The notes under the pieces are model-generated. The model was not told the origin of the DNA and did no database searches. It saw nothing but the letters and a program-made list of their open reading frames with translations. The position numbers were made by a program, and so were the translations under genes. From Aliihoeflea sp. 40Bstr573 (GTDB lineage Bacteria > Pseudomonadota > Alphaproteobacteria > Rhizobiales > Rhizobiaceae), in contig NZ_JAAAMH010000001.1 in NCBI RefSeq assembly GCF_024105655.1, positions 248,001 to 312,000 of the forward strand: DNA of 64,000 nt, written 5' to 3'. Positions 1 through 10,389 of the stretch are shown here, piece by piece; the first letter of the stretch is position 1, and the number at the start of each line of letters is the position of its first letter.

Positions 1-558
1 GACGAGGATTTCCTTCACACCGGCCGCGACGAGCTTTTCGGCCTCGCGCAAGACGTCGGCCGCCGGGCGCGAGGCCAGATCGCCGCGCAGCGCGGGGATG
101 ATGCAGAAGGTGCAGCGATTGTTGCAGCCCTCGGAAATCTTGAGATAGGCGTAGTGTCGCGGCGTCAGCTTTACGCCCTGGGCAGGAATGAGATCGATGA
201 ATGGCTCATGGGCGGGCGGGACGGCCTCGTGCACAGCTCCCATCACGCTTTCATAGGCCTGCGGGCCGGTGATCGCGAGCACGTTCGGGTGCTTCTGGCG
301 GATCAGTTCCGGCGTCGCACCCATGCAGCCGGTCACGATGACCTTGCCGTTCTCCTTCATCGCCTGGCCGATTGCCTCAAGCGACTCGTCGCGCGCGGAA
401 TCCAGGAAGCCGCAGGTGTTGACCACCACGACATCCGCGCCGTCATGCTTGCGCGAGATTTCGTAGCCTTCAGCGCGTAGGCGCGTGATGATCCGTTCGG
501 AATCGACCAGCGCCTTCGGGCACCCAAGGCTGACGAACGAGACGCGCGGCGCTGACAT
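1..558 (-). CDS. rimO: Ribosomal protein S12 methylthiotransferase RimO (N-terminal part)
   Basis: The window holds the first 186 residues; the gene runs off the left edge. RimO is a radical-SAM enzyme that adds a methylthio group to a conserved aspartate of ribosomal protein S12. The start [15 protein letters not shown] is the usual RimO beginning. Cys13, Cys49 and Cys78 fit the ligands of the auxiliary N-terminal cluster of the MTTase domain. CNNRCTFC at residues 145-152 is the CxxxCxxC radical-SAM cluster motif. The run [11 protein letters not shown] favours RimO over the tRNA enzyme MiaB. The C-terminal TRAM domain lies outside the window. Confidence 0.95.
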   Translation of the reverse strand, partial: MSAPRVSFVSLGCPKALVDSERIITRLRAEGYEISRKHDGADVVVVNTCGFLDSARDESLEAIGQAMKENGKVIVTGCMGATPELIRQKHPNVLAITGPQAYESVMGAVHEAVPPAHEPFIDLIPAQGVKLTPRHYAYLKISEGCNNRCTFCIIPALRGDLASRPAADVLREAEKLVAAGVKEILV

Positions 559-642
559 GATCTGCGGACCTTCCGGATATCTGGCAATTTTGGAGATGCG
601 CCGGCGCCATAACATACAAGATCCCTGCTGGCACCCCTGCAA

Positions 643-1176
643 TCACTCCTGCGACAGTTCGGGCGCACCGGCGCTGGGGTCCGAGGAGGGAAGGGAGCGC
701 GTGAAGGTCCGTCCGGCGAAGATAACTGTCAAAAGGTCAGGCGCGGACATCTGGTGTATTGCGCCATCCGTGCAGGTATAGACCGGCCAACCAGCCGGCT
801 CGCAAAAGACGTAGGTCGTCCAGTTCGCGGCGGCCGTCCAAATCTCCATCCGGAACGAGCTGTCAGGCATGCGCCGGATCGTTGAGCCGTCCTGCGCCTC
901 CCAGAAAAATGGGATGATCGTCGGACTTGAACGCGCATGGTCGAATGCGACGGAGAGAGGCTTCGGGCCATGGATGAACCAGTTGAGGCGCGCCCGCGTC
1001 ATGGTGCTTGCAAAGCGGTCAGGCAGCGCCATCGGGCGCGGCGGCTCCAGGAGCCGATCATTCGCTGCCCCGGGGCCCGTCATCGCGAGCACCGCTGCAA
1101 TCACTGGAAAATGCCGCAGAGAGGTCGCCAACTTGTCTGTCGCTCCCGATACCCTGAGCTGGAAGCGATACGCCAT
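643..1176 (-). CDS. Hypothetical exported protein
   Basis: This is a 177-residue protein of unrecognised family. Residues 1-40 look like a signal peptide (basic start, then a hydrophobic stretch ending around GPGAAND). The mature part has several aromatic residues and three cysteines (FCEPAGWPVYTCTDG near residue 130), which could allow a disulfide in the periplasm. It lies alone between rimO on the same strand and a divergent small exported gene at 1263. The ATG start is the only reasonable one. No catalytic motif is visible. It could be lineage-specific; that it is coding is inferred from the signal peptide and a composition less Arg/Pro-biased than the shadow frames. Confidence 0.55.
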   Translation of the reverse strand: MAYRFQLRVSGATDKLATSLRHFPVIAAVLAMTGPGAANDRLLEPPRPMALPDRFASTMTRARLNWFIHGPKPLSVAFDHARSSPTIIPFFWEAQDGSTIRRMPDSSFRMEIWTAAANWTTYVFCEPAGWPVYTCTDGAIHQMSAPDLLTVIFAGRTFTRSLPSSDPSAGAPELSQE

Positions 1177-1262
1177 CGCGTCAGTTTGCGCCAGTTTTGC
1201 GAAACCGAAACCGACGCGCGAACGTATTGCACGTTATCGCCAGATGAAGCGGGAGTTGACTC

Positions 1263-1646
1263 ATGCATTGCAAAGCACGGTTCGTCGTCGCACTCGGATT
1301 GCTTGCCACCGCGCCGGCTGTTGCGCAGACACTGGACGGCGCGGACATCGAAAGCCTGATTGGCGACAAGCGCGTCCTGCTTTCGACGCCCTACGGCCTT
1401 GAACTCCCGCTGCGCTACAGCGGGAACGGCGATGTCACCGGCGACATATCCGGCTTCACGATGGCGTCGATGTTCACGCCGAGCGAAACCGGTCGCTGGT
1501 GGGTCGACGGCGACCAGCTCTGCCAGCAGTTTCCGACATGGTACGACGGCCAGACCTACTGTTTCGCGATTGAACAGACTGGCGAACGGACGATTTCATG
1601 GCGGCGCAACGATGGTCTGGAAGGCACGGCCCGCATCGAAGGCTGA
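1263..1646 (+). CDS. Small secreted protein of unknown function
   Basis: A 127-residue protein with a clear signal peptide: basic MHCKAR, a hydrophobic core, and a likely cleavage after APAVAQ near residue 22. The mature domain is about 100 residues and looks like a small beta-rich periplasmic fold, with repeated Thr/Gly-aromatic segments (SGFTMASMFTPSETGRWWVD, CQQFPTWYDGQTYCFAIEQ). The two cysteines in that second segment could pair. I recognise the pattern as a conserved rhizobial hypothetical but cannot name a function. It is divergent from the exported gene at 643-1176. Confidence 0.65.
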   Translation: MHCKARFVVALGLLATAPAVAQTLDGADIESLIGDKRVLLSTPYGLELPLRYSGNGDVTGDISGFTMASMFTPSETGRWWVDGDQLCQQFPTWYDGQTYCFAIEQTGERTISWRRNDGLEGTARIEG

Positions 1647-1657
1647 TCGGCGGCAAT

Positions 1658-1673
1658 TTAGTCAAACTTTAAC
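1658..1673 (+). promoter_or_regulatory. Possible CtrA-type box upstream of rlpA
   Basis: The sequence reads TTAG-N7-TTAAC, one mismatch from the alphaproteobacterial CtrA consensus TTAA-N7-TTAAC. It sits about 180 bp before the rlpA start. A cell-cycle regulator controlling a septal hydrolase would make sense, but one imperfect site proves little. Confidence 0.25.
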
Positions 1674-1850
1674 CATGTCAGCAACGCGGCAGTAGCTGCC
1701 ACATTCACGCCCGGTTCCAAACACAATCGATTAATACGCAGCTAAACAATTCGTGCGATCCACAGGATTGCTCGATGGTGGACGCAGGCAATACGTCCAA
1801 ATAGGTTTTGGCTGCGCATATTCGTAGCATTGGGGATCGGGGACATACAT

Positions 1851-3062
1851 ATGGCCGAACTTGGGCGCCGCAGCACGAAGACGCTTGGCTCGATCCTGGC
1901 TCTGATTTGTGGCGCGGCATTGCTTGCCGCCTGTTCAACCGGTCCCTCTCAGGTTGCCAACGGCAAGCCGAAGCGCTCCAAGGAGTACTTTGCCGAATCC
2001 GAGTACGGGGTAAAGGCGAGCCCACGCGTCTCGCATCTTGCGTCGAACCTGCCGCGCGGCGGTGGCCGCGACCAGATCGGCAAGCCCTACCAGGTGCGCG
2101 GCAAGTGGTACACGCCGAAGGAAGACCCCGACTATCGCAGCGCGGGCCTTGCGAGTTGGTATGGCGACGCCTTCCACGGTCGACTGACCGCAAACGGCGA
2201 AGTCTACGACAAGACGCATCTGACGGCGGCGCATCCGACCATGCCGCTGCCCAGCTATGCCCGCGTTACCAACAAGAAGAACGGCAGTTCCGTTATCGTG
2301 CGCGTCAACGACCGCGGGCCATTCGCCAAAGGCAGGGTTATCGACCTGTCGCAGCGCGCCGCCGAAATGCTCGACTACAAGAATAGCGGCGTCGCCGAGG
2401 TTGCAGTGGAATATGTCGGTCGCGCCCCGCTGCACGGTCTTGATGACGAGTATCTGGTGGCGTCCTACCGCCCAGGCAATGCCGCACCCGACCCGTCGGA
2501 TGGCCTGCCGACTGGCGTGATGATCGCCATGAATGGCTCTACGCCGACATCGCCCATTCCGACCGCTGCCCCAATGCCGCAGACAGCGCCGTTTCCCGGC
2601 CAGTTGATGCCGGCGCCGGCGGCCGACGGCCATCTCGTGCTGCCCGACGTTGTGCCGATCGTGCCGTCGCGTCCGTCTGTAACTCTTGCTTCTGCAGGGG
2701 CCGCTTCCGGCATTATCCTCGCCTACGCCGACGAGCGCGTCAGCACGGCAAGCGCGGTCTCGAGCTTCGGTGCGCACCAGCTCGACGCTGATGCCGTCAT
2801 CGCGTCATTCGCCCGTTCCACGGCGGCGCGGGAAGGAACCGGCGCTCCGGACTACATCAATGCCGGCGCGTTTGCGTCGAAGGCCGAGGCGATTGCTGTT
2901 GCGGCACAGTTCGCCCAGCTGGCCGATGCGGCGATCGAATCCGATCCCTCTGGCAGGTGGTTCGCTGTCAGCGTCGAGGAAAACGGCCGTGCCTCGCTTG
3001 ACCAGATTCTGCGTCATGCCTGGGCGCACGGCGCGCTGGACGCGATGATCGTCCGCAACTGA
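1851..3062 (+). CDS. rlpA: Septal lytic transglycosylase RlpA with SPOR domain (lipoprotein)
   Basis: RlpA cleaves glycan strands lacking stem peptides at the division septum. The 403-residue product has a lipobox LAAC at residues 25-28, so it should be a lipoprotein. A double-psi beta-barrel domain follows (about 105-190), with the hallmark ASWYGDAFHGRLTANGE and VRVNDRGPF motifs. A Pro/Ala-rich linker leads to a C-terminal SPOR-like domain (about 325-403, YINAGAFASKAEA) that would bind denuded septal peptidoglycan. The ATG at 1851 is chosen over the in-frame TTG at 1830 because GGGG lies about 8 nt before it. In many Rhizobiales rlpA precedes the dac-tmk-holB genes; here those are about 20 kb away. 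Confidence 0.92.
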   Translation: MAELGRRSTKTLGSILALICGAALLAACSTGPSQVANGKPKRSKEYFAESEYGVKASPRVSHLASNLPRGGGRDQIGKPYQVRGKWYTPKEDPDYRSAGLASWYGDAFHGRLTANGEVYDKTHLTAAHPTMPLPSYARVTNKKNGSSVIVRVNDRGPFAKGRVIDLSQRAAEMLDYKNSGVAEVAVEYVGRAPLHGLDDEYLVASYRPGNAAPDPSDGLPTGVMIAMNGSTPTSPIPTAAPMPQTAPFPGQLMPAPAADGHLVLPDVVPIVPSRPSVTLASAGAASGIILAYADERVSTASAVSSFGAHQLDADAVIASFARSTAAREGTGAPDYINAGAFASKAEAIAVAAQFAQLADAAIESDPSGRWFAVSVEENGRASLDQILRHAWAHGALDAMIVRN

Positions 3063-3240
3063 TCCCACTTTATTGCAGTTTGGAACGCGTCGTGATCCGG
3101 CGCGTTACTGTCTTGCTACTGGCTGAATCCGAACCAATCCGCACAAGGATTGGGCAAGTTTTTCAGCGCGAGTGCAAAGGGGGAGCTCCATCATTTCAAA
3201 CACTTGCTTTTTCCAGAACGAAGCTTTCGAATGCGACGAG

Positions 3241-3254
3241 AGGGGAGTTCTCGC

Positions 3255-3257
<3 letters not shown>
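3241..3257 (+). promoter_or_regulatory. Ribosome binding site that sets a GTG start
   Basis: AGGGGAG at 3241-3247 lies 7 nt before GTG at 3255. The reading frame is open further upstream to 3150, but this Shine-Dalgarno sequence and the conserved N-terminus (VAFDEM) make the GTG the start of the ATP-grasp gene. Confidence 0.75.
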
Positions 3258-4667
<1,410 letters not shown>

Positions 4668-4681
4668 AGGGGGCGAGACGG

Positions 4682-5623
4682 ATGCTGCTGGGACGTACGG
4701 CCAACGGCCTTTACTGGATGGCCCGCTACATCGAGCGGGCCGAGAACATGGCGCGCCTCGTCGATGCGGGCCTGCGTATGGCGCTTACGCGCAACGAAGG
4801 CGATGTCGAGGAGTGGACTTCGGTCATTGTCTCGAGCGGCGTGGAGGCCGGCTTTCGTCAAAAGCACGCGGAATTCAACGCGGCAAATGTCTGTGACTAC
4901 CTTCTGCGTGACGTCGAGAACGGGTCGAGCGTGCTGTCGTCGATCGAGACCGCGCGTACGAACGCGCGGATGGTCCGGACGGCGCTGACCCGCGAGACTT
5001 GGGAGAGCATCAACGATGCCTGGATGTCGTTCAGGCGCATGTTGGCGTCCCCGATCGACGAGCGCGAAGTGCCGAAGGTCCTCGACGCGATCAAGCGCGA
5101 AACTGCGCAGATCCGCGGCGCCTTCCAAGGCACCATGCTGCGCAACGAGATCTACGATTTCTGCCAACTCGGCCTCCACGTCGAGCGCGCCGACAACACC
5201 GCACGCATTCTCGACGTGAAATACTACGTTCTCCTGCCGTCCATTTCCTGGGTGGGCTCGTCGATGGACAACTACCAGTGGGAATCCATTCTGCGCTCGG
5301 TTTCGGCGCACCGATCCTATCGCTGGGTCTATGATGCCGCCTACAAGCCGACGAACATCGCCGAATTTCTGATCTTGTCGCGCCGTATGCCTCGTTCGCT
5401 GGCCTTTTGCTATCGCATGATTGACGAAAGCCTCGAGGGGCTGGCCAACGATTACGGCAATCGACACGCCTCGCACGAGATGTGCGAAGCTACGCTGTCG
5501 CGGTTGAAGCGGATGACCATCAAGGATGTGCTCGATGAAGGCCTGCACGAATTCCTGACCGATTTCCTTGTCCGCACGAACAATCTGGGCGACCAGGTTG
5601 CACGCGATTACAGGTTCTTCTGA
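4682..5623 (+). CDS. Alpha-E domain protein (COG2307)
   Basis: A 313-residue, almost wholly helical protein of the alpha-E family. The N-terminus MLLGRTANGLYWMARYIERA is diagnostic. Several conserved charged and aromatic positions follow (TRETWESINDAWM, RADNTARILDVKYYVLLP, QWESILRS). Its molecular activity is not known. It is nearly always next to, or fused with, the circularly permuted ATP-grasp protein, so it is probably a partner or accessory subunit. The gap to the upstream gene is 14 nt, and its stop is separated from the next ATG by one base (TGA-G-ATG), implying translational coupling. Confidence 0.9.
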   Translation: MLLGRTANGLYWMARYIERAENMARLVDAGLRMALTRNEGDVEEWTSVIVSSGVEAGFRQKHAEFNAANVCDYLLRDVENGSSVLSSIETARTNARMVRTALTRETWESINDAWMSFRRMLASPIDEREVPKVLDAIKRETAQIRGAFQGTMLRNEIYDFCQLGLHVERADNTARILDVKYYVLLPSISWVGSSMDNYQWESILRSVSAHRSYRWVYDAAYKPTNIAEFLILSRRMPRSLAFCYRMIDESLEGLANDYGNRHASHEMCEATLSRLKRMTIKDVLDEGLHEFLTDFLVRTNNLGDQVARDYRFF

Positions 5624-5624
5624 G

Positions 5625-6419
5625 ATGCTGCTGAACATCGTCCACCAGACGACTTATCGCTACGACCAGCGTCTGCCCTATGCACTGCAGCGGGTCCGGC
5701 TGATCCCGCGCACTGACGCGCTGCAAACGGTCGATCGGTGGGAGCTTTCCTACGAAGGCGCACGCGAGGAAGTGCGTTTCGTCGACCATTTTGGCAATCA
5801 GTGCCGGCTGTTGAGCACCGAACCTGGTGCGAGCCAGATCGTCATCACGGCGAAGGGCATGGTGACGACCCGGGATCAGACCGGCGTGGCCGGCCAGCAT
5901 GCCGGCTTTGCGCCGCTATGGCTGTTCGAGCGCGAAACGCCGCTGACCATGCCGTCAGATGCGCTCGGCGCGTTGTCAAAACCGCTCGGTGGGCCTGAAA
6001 CACTGGAACTTCTTCACGATCTGATGGACGCAATCGCAAAGCGCGTCGCCTACGTACCCGGCTCGACGACCTCCGAGACGACGGCCGACGCGGCGCTGGC
6101 GGCGGGGCAGGGCGTCTGTCAGGATCATACCCACATCTTCATTTCCGTCGTACGTATGCAGGGTCTGCCTGCCCGTTATGTCAGCGGCTATCTGATGATG
6201 GACGACACGACGCAGCAGGTCGCTACTCACGCCTGGGCCGAAGCCCATGTGCCCGGACTGGGCTGGGTCGGCTTCGACGTTTCCAACAGCATGTGCCCGG
6301 ACGAGCGTTATGTGCGAGTCGCCTTCGGTCGCGACTATCGCGATGCGATGCCGGTCGCCGGAATCCGTCAGGGACAAGCTCACGAAGAGCTTGAAGTGCG
6401 AGTGACTGTCGAGCAGTAA
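5625..6419 (+). CDS. Transglutaminase-like cysteine peptidase/amidase (COG1305)
   Basis: A 264-residue protein with an N-terminal beta domain typical of this family (IVHQTTYRYDQRLPYALQRVRL) and a transglutaminase core. The triad is visible: Cys165 in GQGVCQDHTH, His202 in THAWAEA, and Asp218 in GFDVSN. No signal peptide is present, so the protein should be cytoplasmic. Proteins of this family in ATP-grasp/alpha-E clusters are expected to hydrolyse or transfer amide bonds, and may process what the ATP-grasp enzyme builds. It is the third gene of the operon, 1 nt after the alpha-E gene and 33 nt before the Anbu gene. Confidence 0.92.
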   Translation: MLLNIVHQTTYRYDQRLPYALQRVRLIPRTDALQTVDRWELSYEGAREEVRFVDHFGNQCRLLSTEPGASQIVITAKGMVTTRDQTGVAGQHAGFAPLWLFERETPLTMPSDALGALSKPLGGPETLELLHDLMDAIAKRVAYVPGSTTSETTADAALAAGQGVCQDHTHIFISVVRMQGLPARYVSGYLMMDDTTQQVATHAWAEAHVPGLGWVGFDVSNSMCPDERYVRVAFGRDYRDAMPVAGIRQGQAHEELEVRVTVEQ

Positions 6420-6452
6420 TCATCGCTACGCTATTTCTCAGGCAGCGATTCG

Positions 6453-7181
6453 ATGACCTATTGCGTTGGCCTCAAGATCGATCGGGGGCTCGTCTTCATG
6501 TCCGATACCCGGACGAATGCGGGCATCGACAGCATTTCCACCTTCCGCAAGATGACTGTTTGGAAGAAGGAGGGCGACCGCGTCATCGTCCTTCTATCGG
6601 CGGGCAATCTTGCAACCACGCAATCCGTCGTCAGCTTGCTCGACGAGCGCTCCAAGGCCCATGCGGACCGCGCGCCCTCCATTCTCGAGACGCCTTCAAT
6701 GTTTCAGACCGCGCGCCTCGTGGGCGACACGGTCAAGGAGGTGATCTCGAACTCGGCACCGGTCGGCCAGCGGGCAGACGCATTCGGCGCGTCCTTCATC
6801 CTCGGCGGCCAGATGAAGGGTTCGGAGCCACGCCTGTTCATGATTTATCCGGAAGGCAATTTCATCGAGGCCTCCGATGACACGCCCTTCTTCCAGATCG
6901 GCGAAACCAAATATGGCAAGCCAATCCTCGTTCGCGCATATGACCCGCAGATGACGTTCGCCGAGACTGCAAAGCTGTTGATGGTGTCCTTTGACTCGAC
7001 TCTGAAATCAAACCTTTCCGTAGGCCTCCCGCTCGACATGCTGTTCCTGGCGCGCGACAGCTACAGAATAGAACTGCAAAAGCGAATCGGCGGCGACGAC
7101 CCGTATTATCGTCAGATTTCTGAAGGTTGGTCAGATGCGCTCAGGAATGCATTCAAGAGCTTGCCAGACTTTCCCGGCTGA
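6453..7181 (+). CDS. Anbu, proteasome-like Ntn hydrolase
   Basis: Anbu (ancestral beta subunit) is a bacterial relative of HslV and the 20S proteasome beta subunit. The 242-residue protein starts MTYCVGLKIDRGLVFMSDTR, so removal of Met1 exposes Thr2 as the nucleophile. Asp18 and Lys33 occupy the other Ntn catalytic positions. Published Anbu structures show open helical or lock-washer rings, and no natural substrate is established. The gene closes the operon with the ATP-grasp, alpha-E and transglutaminase-like genes and is followed at once by a hairpin terminator. It is not HslV: it is longer, has no hslU neighbour, and matches the Anbu pattern (NAGIDSISTFRKM). Confidence 0.92.
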   Translation: MTYCVGLKIDRGLVFMSDTRTNAGIDSISTFRKMTVWKKEGDRVIVLLSAGNLATTQSVVSLLDERSKAHADRAPSILETPSMFQTARLVGDTVKEVISNSAPVGQRADAFGASFILGGQMKGSEPRLFMIYPEGNFIEASDDTPFFQIGETKYGKPILVRAYDPQMTFAETAKLLMVSFDSTLKSNLSVGLPLDMLFLARDSYRIELQKRIGGDDPYYRQISEGWSDALRNAFKSLPDFPG

Positions 7182-7183
7182 GA

Positions 7184-7213
7184 CGAAAAAGGCGGCTAAG
7201 CCGCCTTTTCGTT
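7184..7213 (+). terminator. Rho-independent terminator after the Anbu gene
   Basis: ACGAAAAAGGCGGC and GCCGCCTTTTCGT form a stem of about 13 pairs with one bulged A and a TAA loop. It starts 2 nt after the Anbu stop and ends the four-gene operon. On the other strand it may also serve the convergent BA14K gene. Confidence 0.8.
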
Positions 7214-7233
7214 GATCCCCATCTATTGCTCGC

Positions 7234-7788
7234 TCAATAGTAAGGCGAACGGCACTGACGGCGTGGCCCGTTATAGGGCTGGAACGTGTTGTCCGAAGCG
7301 CGATACGAACGGTAGCGATCGTAGCACCACTCGACATGCGCACTGCCGTAGTCGCGCACCACAGCGCGTGGTGGCGATGCAAGCGCACCACCAATTATCG
7401 CGCCCGTGATGAAGGCTGCTCCCGGATACCAGAAGCCATCATCATAGCGGCGGTAGCCCGGCCGGTAGTCGCGATACCCACGATAGCCGCGATAGTAGCC
7501 ACGCCGGTCACGGTCGCGATCCCACCTGCGGTCGGATCGGCGGTCACGGTCCCAGCGACGGTCCGCCCGGCGCTCGATGCGGCGCTCGACATTGCCTGCC
7601 CACGGACTGAATTGTCGATCGGGATCGATCGCCCGGAACGAGCCAGGGAATTGGCCTTGATTGGTCTGAACTCGCTCGACGGTGGATGGAACCGATATAT
7701 CGACGCGCGGCAGTGCCGACGCGTGCCCCGTCATGCCGAGCGGCAGCGCCATTGCGAGCGCGATGAAACCTGACATTAACCTTTTCAT
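7234..7788 (-). CDS. BA14K family protein
   Basis: A 184-residue exported protein. Residues 1-26 form a signal peptide ([19 protein letters not shown]). A highly basic low-complexity region rich in RDRR/RGYRGYR repeats follows (about 70-115), then a glycine-rich membrane-like segment [14 protein letters not shown]. The C-terminus [20 protein letters not shown] with [14 protein letters not shown] is the BA14K signature first described as a Brucella immunoreactive protein. The start is ATG at 7788, preceded by GGAGG. Its biochemical role is unknown; a cell-envelope location is inferred. Confidence 0.88.
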   Translation of the reverse strand: MKRLMSGFIALAMALPLGMTGHASALPRVDISVPSTVERVQTNQGQFPGSFRAIDPDRQFSPWAGNVERRIERRADRRWDRDRRSDRRWDRDRDRRGYYRGYRGYRDYRPGYRRYDDGFWYPGAAFITGAIIGGALASPPRAVVRDYGSAHVEWCYDRYRSYRASDNTFQPYNGPRRQCRSPYY

Positions 7789-7904
7789 GACGACCTCCGA
7801 AATGGATTGGAACGCAAGTCCCTTTGTCACAAAATGAAATGACGTGAGGTAAGTTCCCGACCATACCGGTCAAAGACCCCGGTCGGAAGATCAAAAGCCG
7901 GTGA

Positions 7905-9113
7905 TCAGCCGATCGTGCGCAACATGAGGACGCGGCACGCGTCTCCGCGCCCCAGCGCCGGTGCGAAAGGCGGCCGTACGATCAGGCAATTCGCTTGGGC
8001 AAGCATGCGCAGCATCGACGAGTCTTGGAGGGTGAGCGGCGTAACGATCAGATCGCCATCGCCATCGAGGCGCGCGACGGCTCGGACATAGTCCTGGCGC
8101 CGGTCGTTTTCGCCAAGCGAGCCATCGAGCACTGCCCTAGGCAGGTGTTCGCTCGCAGGCTGGCCTTGCAGCGCGGCAAGCAACGGCCGCAGGAACAGAT
8201 CGGCGCAAACCATTGCGGAAACTGGATTGCCGGGCAGGCCAAGGACCGAAGCGGCACCGAGACGTCCCGCCATCAGCGGTTTGCCGGGGCGCATCGCGAT
8301 CTTCCAGAAAGCAAGTTCAACGCCCTTTGTCTCAAAGACCGTCGCGGTCAGGTCGTGATCGCCAACGGAGGCGCCGCCAAGTGTGACGATCACGTCGCAT
8401 CCCACCTCCACCGCGCGATCGAGCGCCGCCCCGATCGCCGCCTCATCATCAGCGACAATGCCCAGATCGATCGCTTCTGCGCCCGCATCGCGGATGATCT
8501 GCCCAACGCCAAAACTGTTCGACGCGATGATCTGGTCGTCGGTTCGCGGCTCGCCGGGCAGGACGAGTTCGTCGCCTGTCGCGATGATCGCAACCCGCGG
8601 CCGGCGCACAACCCGAACGGCCGGGACATCGGCCGCCGCGATTAGGGCCAGAGCTTGCGGGTCGATCCGGCGACCCGCTTCGAGGAGCACATCGCCTGCA
8701 TGAAAATCGAGCCCCGCGCGGCGTATATGCCGCCCGACGGAAACAGTCTCGGTCGCGATGACTGCCGCGCCGTCGCGGTCGGCATTCTCCTGGATCAGAA
8801 TCGTATCCGCGCCATCGGGAACAGGGGCTCCGGTAAAGATGCGCACCGCCTCGCCGGGTTCTACGAATCCTGAAAAACGTCGCCCTGCAGCGGATTCGCC
8901 GATCACGGTCAGGCGGGCAGGGACGTTGGCGACATCGTCCGCCCGCACCGCATAGCCGTCCATCGCCGAGGCATCGAAGGGGGGATGCGTTCGCCCGGCA
9001 ACGATGGGCGCCGCCAGAACACGATTCCCCGCAGCATGAAGCGCGACGGTTTCCTCGTCGAGTCGCTCGACACCGGCCAACAGCCGCTCCAGCGCCTCGG
9101 CGACCGGTATCAT
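7905..9113 (-). CDS. moeA: Molybdopterin molybdenumtransferase MoeA
   Basis: MoeA inserts molybdate into adenylylated molybdopterin in molybdenum cofactor synthesis. The 402-residue protein has the family motifs [14 protein letters not shown] near the N-terminus, [14 protein letters not shown], a MoCF-type domain with ATGDELV and [11 protein letters not shown], and [10 protein letters not shown] with [12 protein letters not shown]. The ATG at 9113 overlaps the moaC stop by 4 nt, so the frame that is open further upstream is ignored. It is last in the order ppiD-trpD-trpC-moaC-moeA. In well-known rhizobial genomes lexA follows moeA; here it does not. Confidence 0.96.
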   Translation of the reverse strand: MIPVAEALERLLAGVERLDEETVALHAAGNRVLAAPIVAGRTHPPFDASAMDGYAVRADDVANVPARLTVIGESAAGRRFSGFVEPGEAVRIFTGAPVPDGADTILIQENADRDGAAVIATETVSVGRHIRRAGLDFHAGDVLLEAGRRIDPQALALIAAADVPAVRVVRRPRVAIIATGDELVLPGEPRTDDQIIASNSFGVGQIIRDAGAEAIDLGIVADDEAAIGAALDRAVEVGCDVIVTLGGASVGDHDLTATVFETKGVELAFWKIAMRPGKPLMAGRLGAASVLGLPGNPVSAMVCADLFLRPLLAALQGQPASEHLPRAVLDGSLGENDRRQDYVRAVARLDGDGDLIVTPLTLQDSSMLRMLAQANCLIVRPPFAPALGRGDACRVLMLRTIG

Positions 9114-9598
9114 GGGTTCTGCTTGCCGCGCCGGAAGTCGCCCGACTTGCCGCCGCTCTTTTCGACCAGCCGCACGTCGCTGATAGTCATCGCCTTGTCG
9201 AGCGCCTTGGCCATGTCGTAGATCGTCAGGCAGGCGACCGACACCGCAGTCAACGCCTCCATTTCGACACCGGTCTGGCCCTTCAACCGCACCTCTGCAA
9301 CGACGCGCAAGCCGGGGAGTGCGGCATCCGGCTCGATTTCGACCGTGATTTTCGTCAGGAGCAGCGGATGGCAAAGCGGGATCAGGTCGGAAGTCTTCTT
9401 CGCCGCCATGATTCCGGCCAGCCGGGCCGTCCCAAGCACATCGCCCTTTTTGGCGTTGCCAGCCAGGATCGCATCGAGCGTCGCGGCATCCATGCGCACT
9501 TGCCCTTCGGCCACGGCGGCGCGGTGCGTCTCGTACTTGTCGCCGACATCGACCATATGTGCTTCGCCGGTCGCTCCGATGTGGGTAAGGCCGCTCAT
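9110..9598 (-). CDS. moaC: Cyclic pyranopterin monophosphate synthase MoaC
   Basis: MoaC converts the MoaA product to cyclic pyranopterin monophosphate, an early step of molybdenum cofactor synthesis. The 162-residue length is typical. Motifs seen are MVDVGDK at the N-terminus, [12 protein letters not shown] near residues 73-84, [20 protein letters not shown], and [11 protein letters not shown] at the C-terminus. It overlaps trpC and moeA by 4 nt each, so translation of the three is coupled. Confidence 0.97.
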   Translation of the reverse strand: MSGLTHIGATGEAHMVDVGDKYETHRAAVAEGQVRMDAATLDAILAGNAKKGDVLGTARLAGIMAAKKTSDLIPLCHPLLLTKITVEIEPDAALPGLRVVAEVRLKGQTGVEMEALTAVSVACLTIYDMAKALDKAMTISDVRLVEKSGGKSGDFRRGKQNP

Positions 9599-10389
9599 TC
9601 GTCCCCCAGAAGCGCCCGTGTGGCGCCCGCGACGTCGTCGCGGCGCATCAGGCTTTCGCCGACAAGGAACGTGTTGATCCCCACCGCGCACAGCCTGTCG
9701 CAGTCGGACCGTGTGAAGATTCCGCTTTCGCCAATGATGACGCGGTCGTCGGGGATCAGCTTGGCAAGACGCTCGGACGTCGCCAGATCGACCTCGAAAG
9801 TGCGCAGATTGCGGTTGTTGATGCCGATCAGTGGCGAGCGCAGTTGCAGCGCGCGTTCGGTCTCGGTCTCGTCGTGAACCTCGACCAGCGCTGCCATTCC
9901 AAGCTCGTGCGCCGCGTCTTCGATATCGCGTGCCAGTTCGTCGTCAACGCTCGCCATGATGATCAGGACAGCATCGGCGCCCCATGCACGGGCTTCGTAC
10001 ACCTGGTAGACGTCGAAGAGAAAATCCTTGCGCAAGGCGGGCAGGGCACAGCTCTCGCGCGCGGCCATCAGAAAGGCGGGCGAGCCTTGGAAAGACAGCG
10101 CATCCGTCAGGACCGAAAGGCACGCCGCGCCGCCGGCCTCATAGGCGCGCGCGAGCGACGGCGGGTCGAAGTCGGAACGGATCAGGCCCTTCGATGGGCT
10201 CGCCTTCTTGATCTCGGCGATCAGTGCCGGCTTGCCCGCTGCGTGCTTCGAGCGGATCGAGCCGGTGAAATCGCGCGCCGCGGGCATGTCCTTCGCCGCC
10301 CGCAGGATGTCGCCAAGCGGGATCGCCGTCTTCGCGGCAGCGATCTCCTCACGCTTGTATGCTTCGATCTTGCGCAGGATATCGGCCAT
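9595..10389 (-). CDS. trpC: Indole-3-glycerol phosphate synthase TrpC
   Basis: TrpC closes the indole ring in tryptophan synthesis. The 264-residue TIM barrel shows [14 protein letters not shown] (catalytic lysine and phosphate-binding region), [25 protein letters not shown], and [10 protein letters not shown] with FLVGESLMR for phosphate binding. It is monofunctional, with no TrpF domain. Its ATG overlaps the trpD stop by one base (TGATG). The neighbours place it in a trpD-trpC pair, with the remaining trp genes elsewhere. Confidence 0.97.
   Translation of the reverse strand: MADILRKIEAYKREEIAAAKTAIPLGDILRAAKDMPAARDFTGSIRSKHAAGKPALIAEIKKASPSKGLIRSDFDPPSLARAYEAGGAACLSVLTDALSFQGSPAFLMAARESCALPALRKDFLFDVYQVYEARAWGADAVLIIMASVDDELARDIEDAAHELGMAALVEVHDETETERALQLRSPLIGINNRNLRTFEVDLATSERLAKLIPDDRVIIGESGIFTRSDCDRLCAVGINTFLVGESLMRRDDVAGATRALLGDE

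Noticed and set aside
6453..7181. HslV protease subunit
   Set aside because: The length, the start MTYCVGLKIDRG and the operon partners fit Anbu, and there is no hslU nearby.
7395..7592. Low-complexity antisense and alternate frames in the BA14K gene
   Set aside because: They result from the repetitive RDRR-coding sequence, which gives open frames in several registers.
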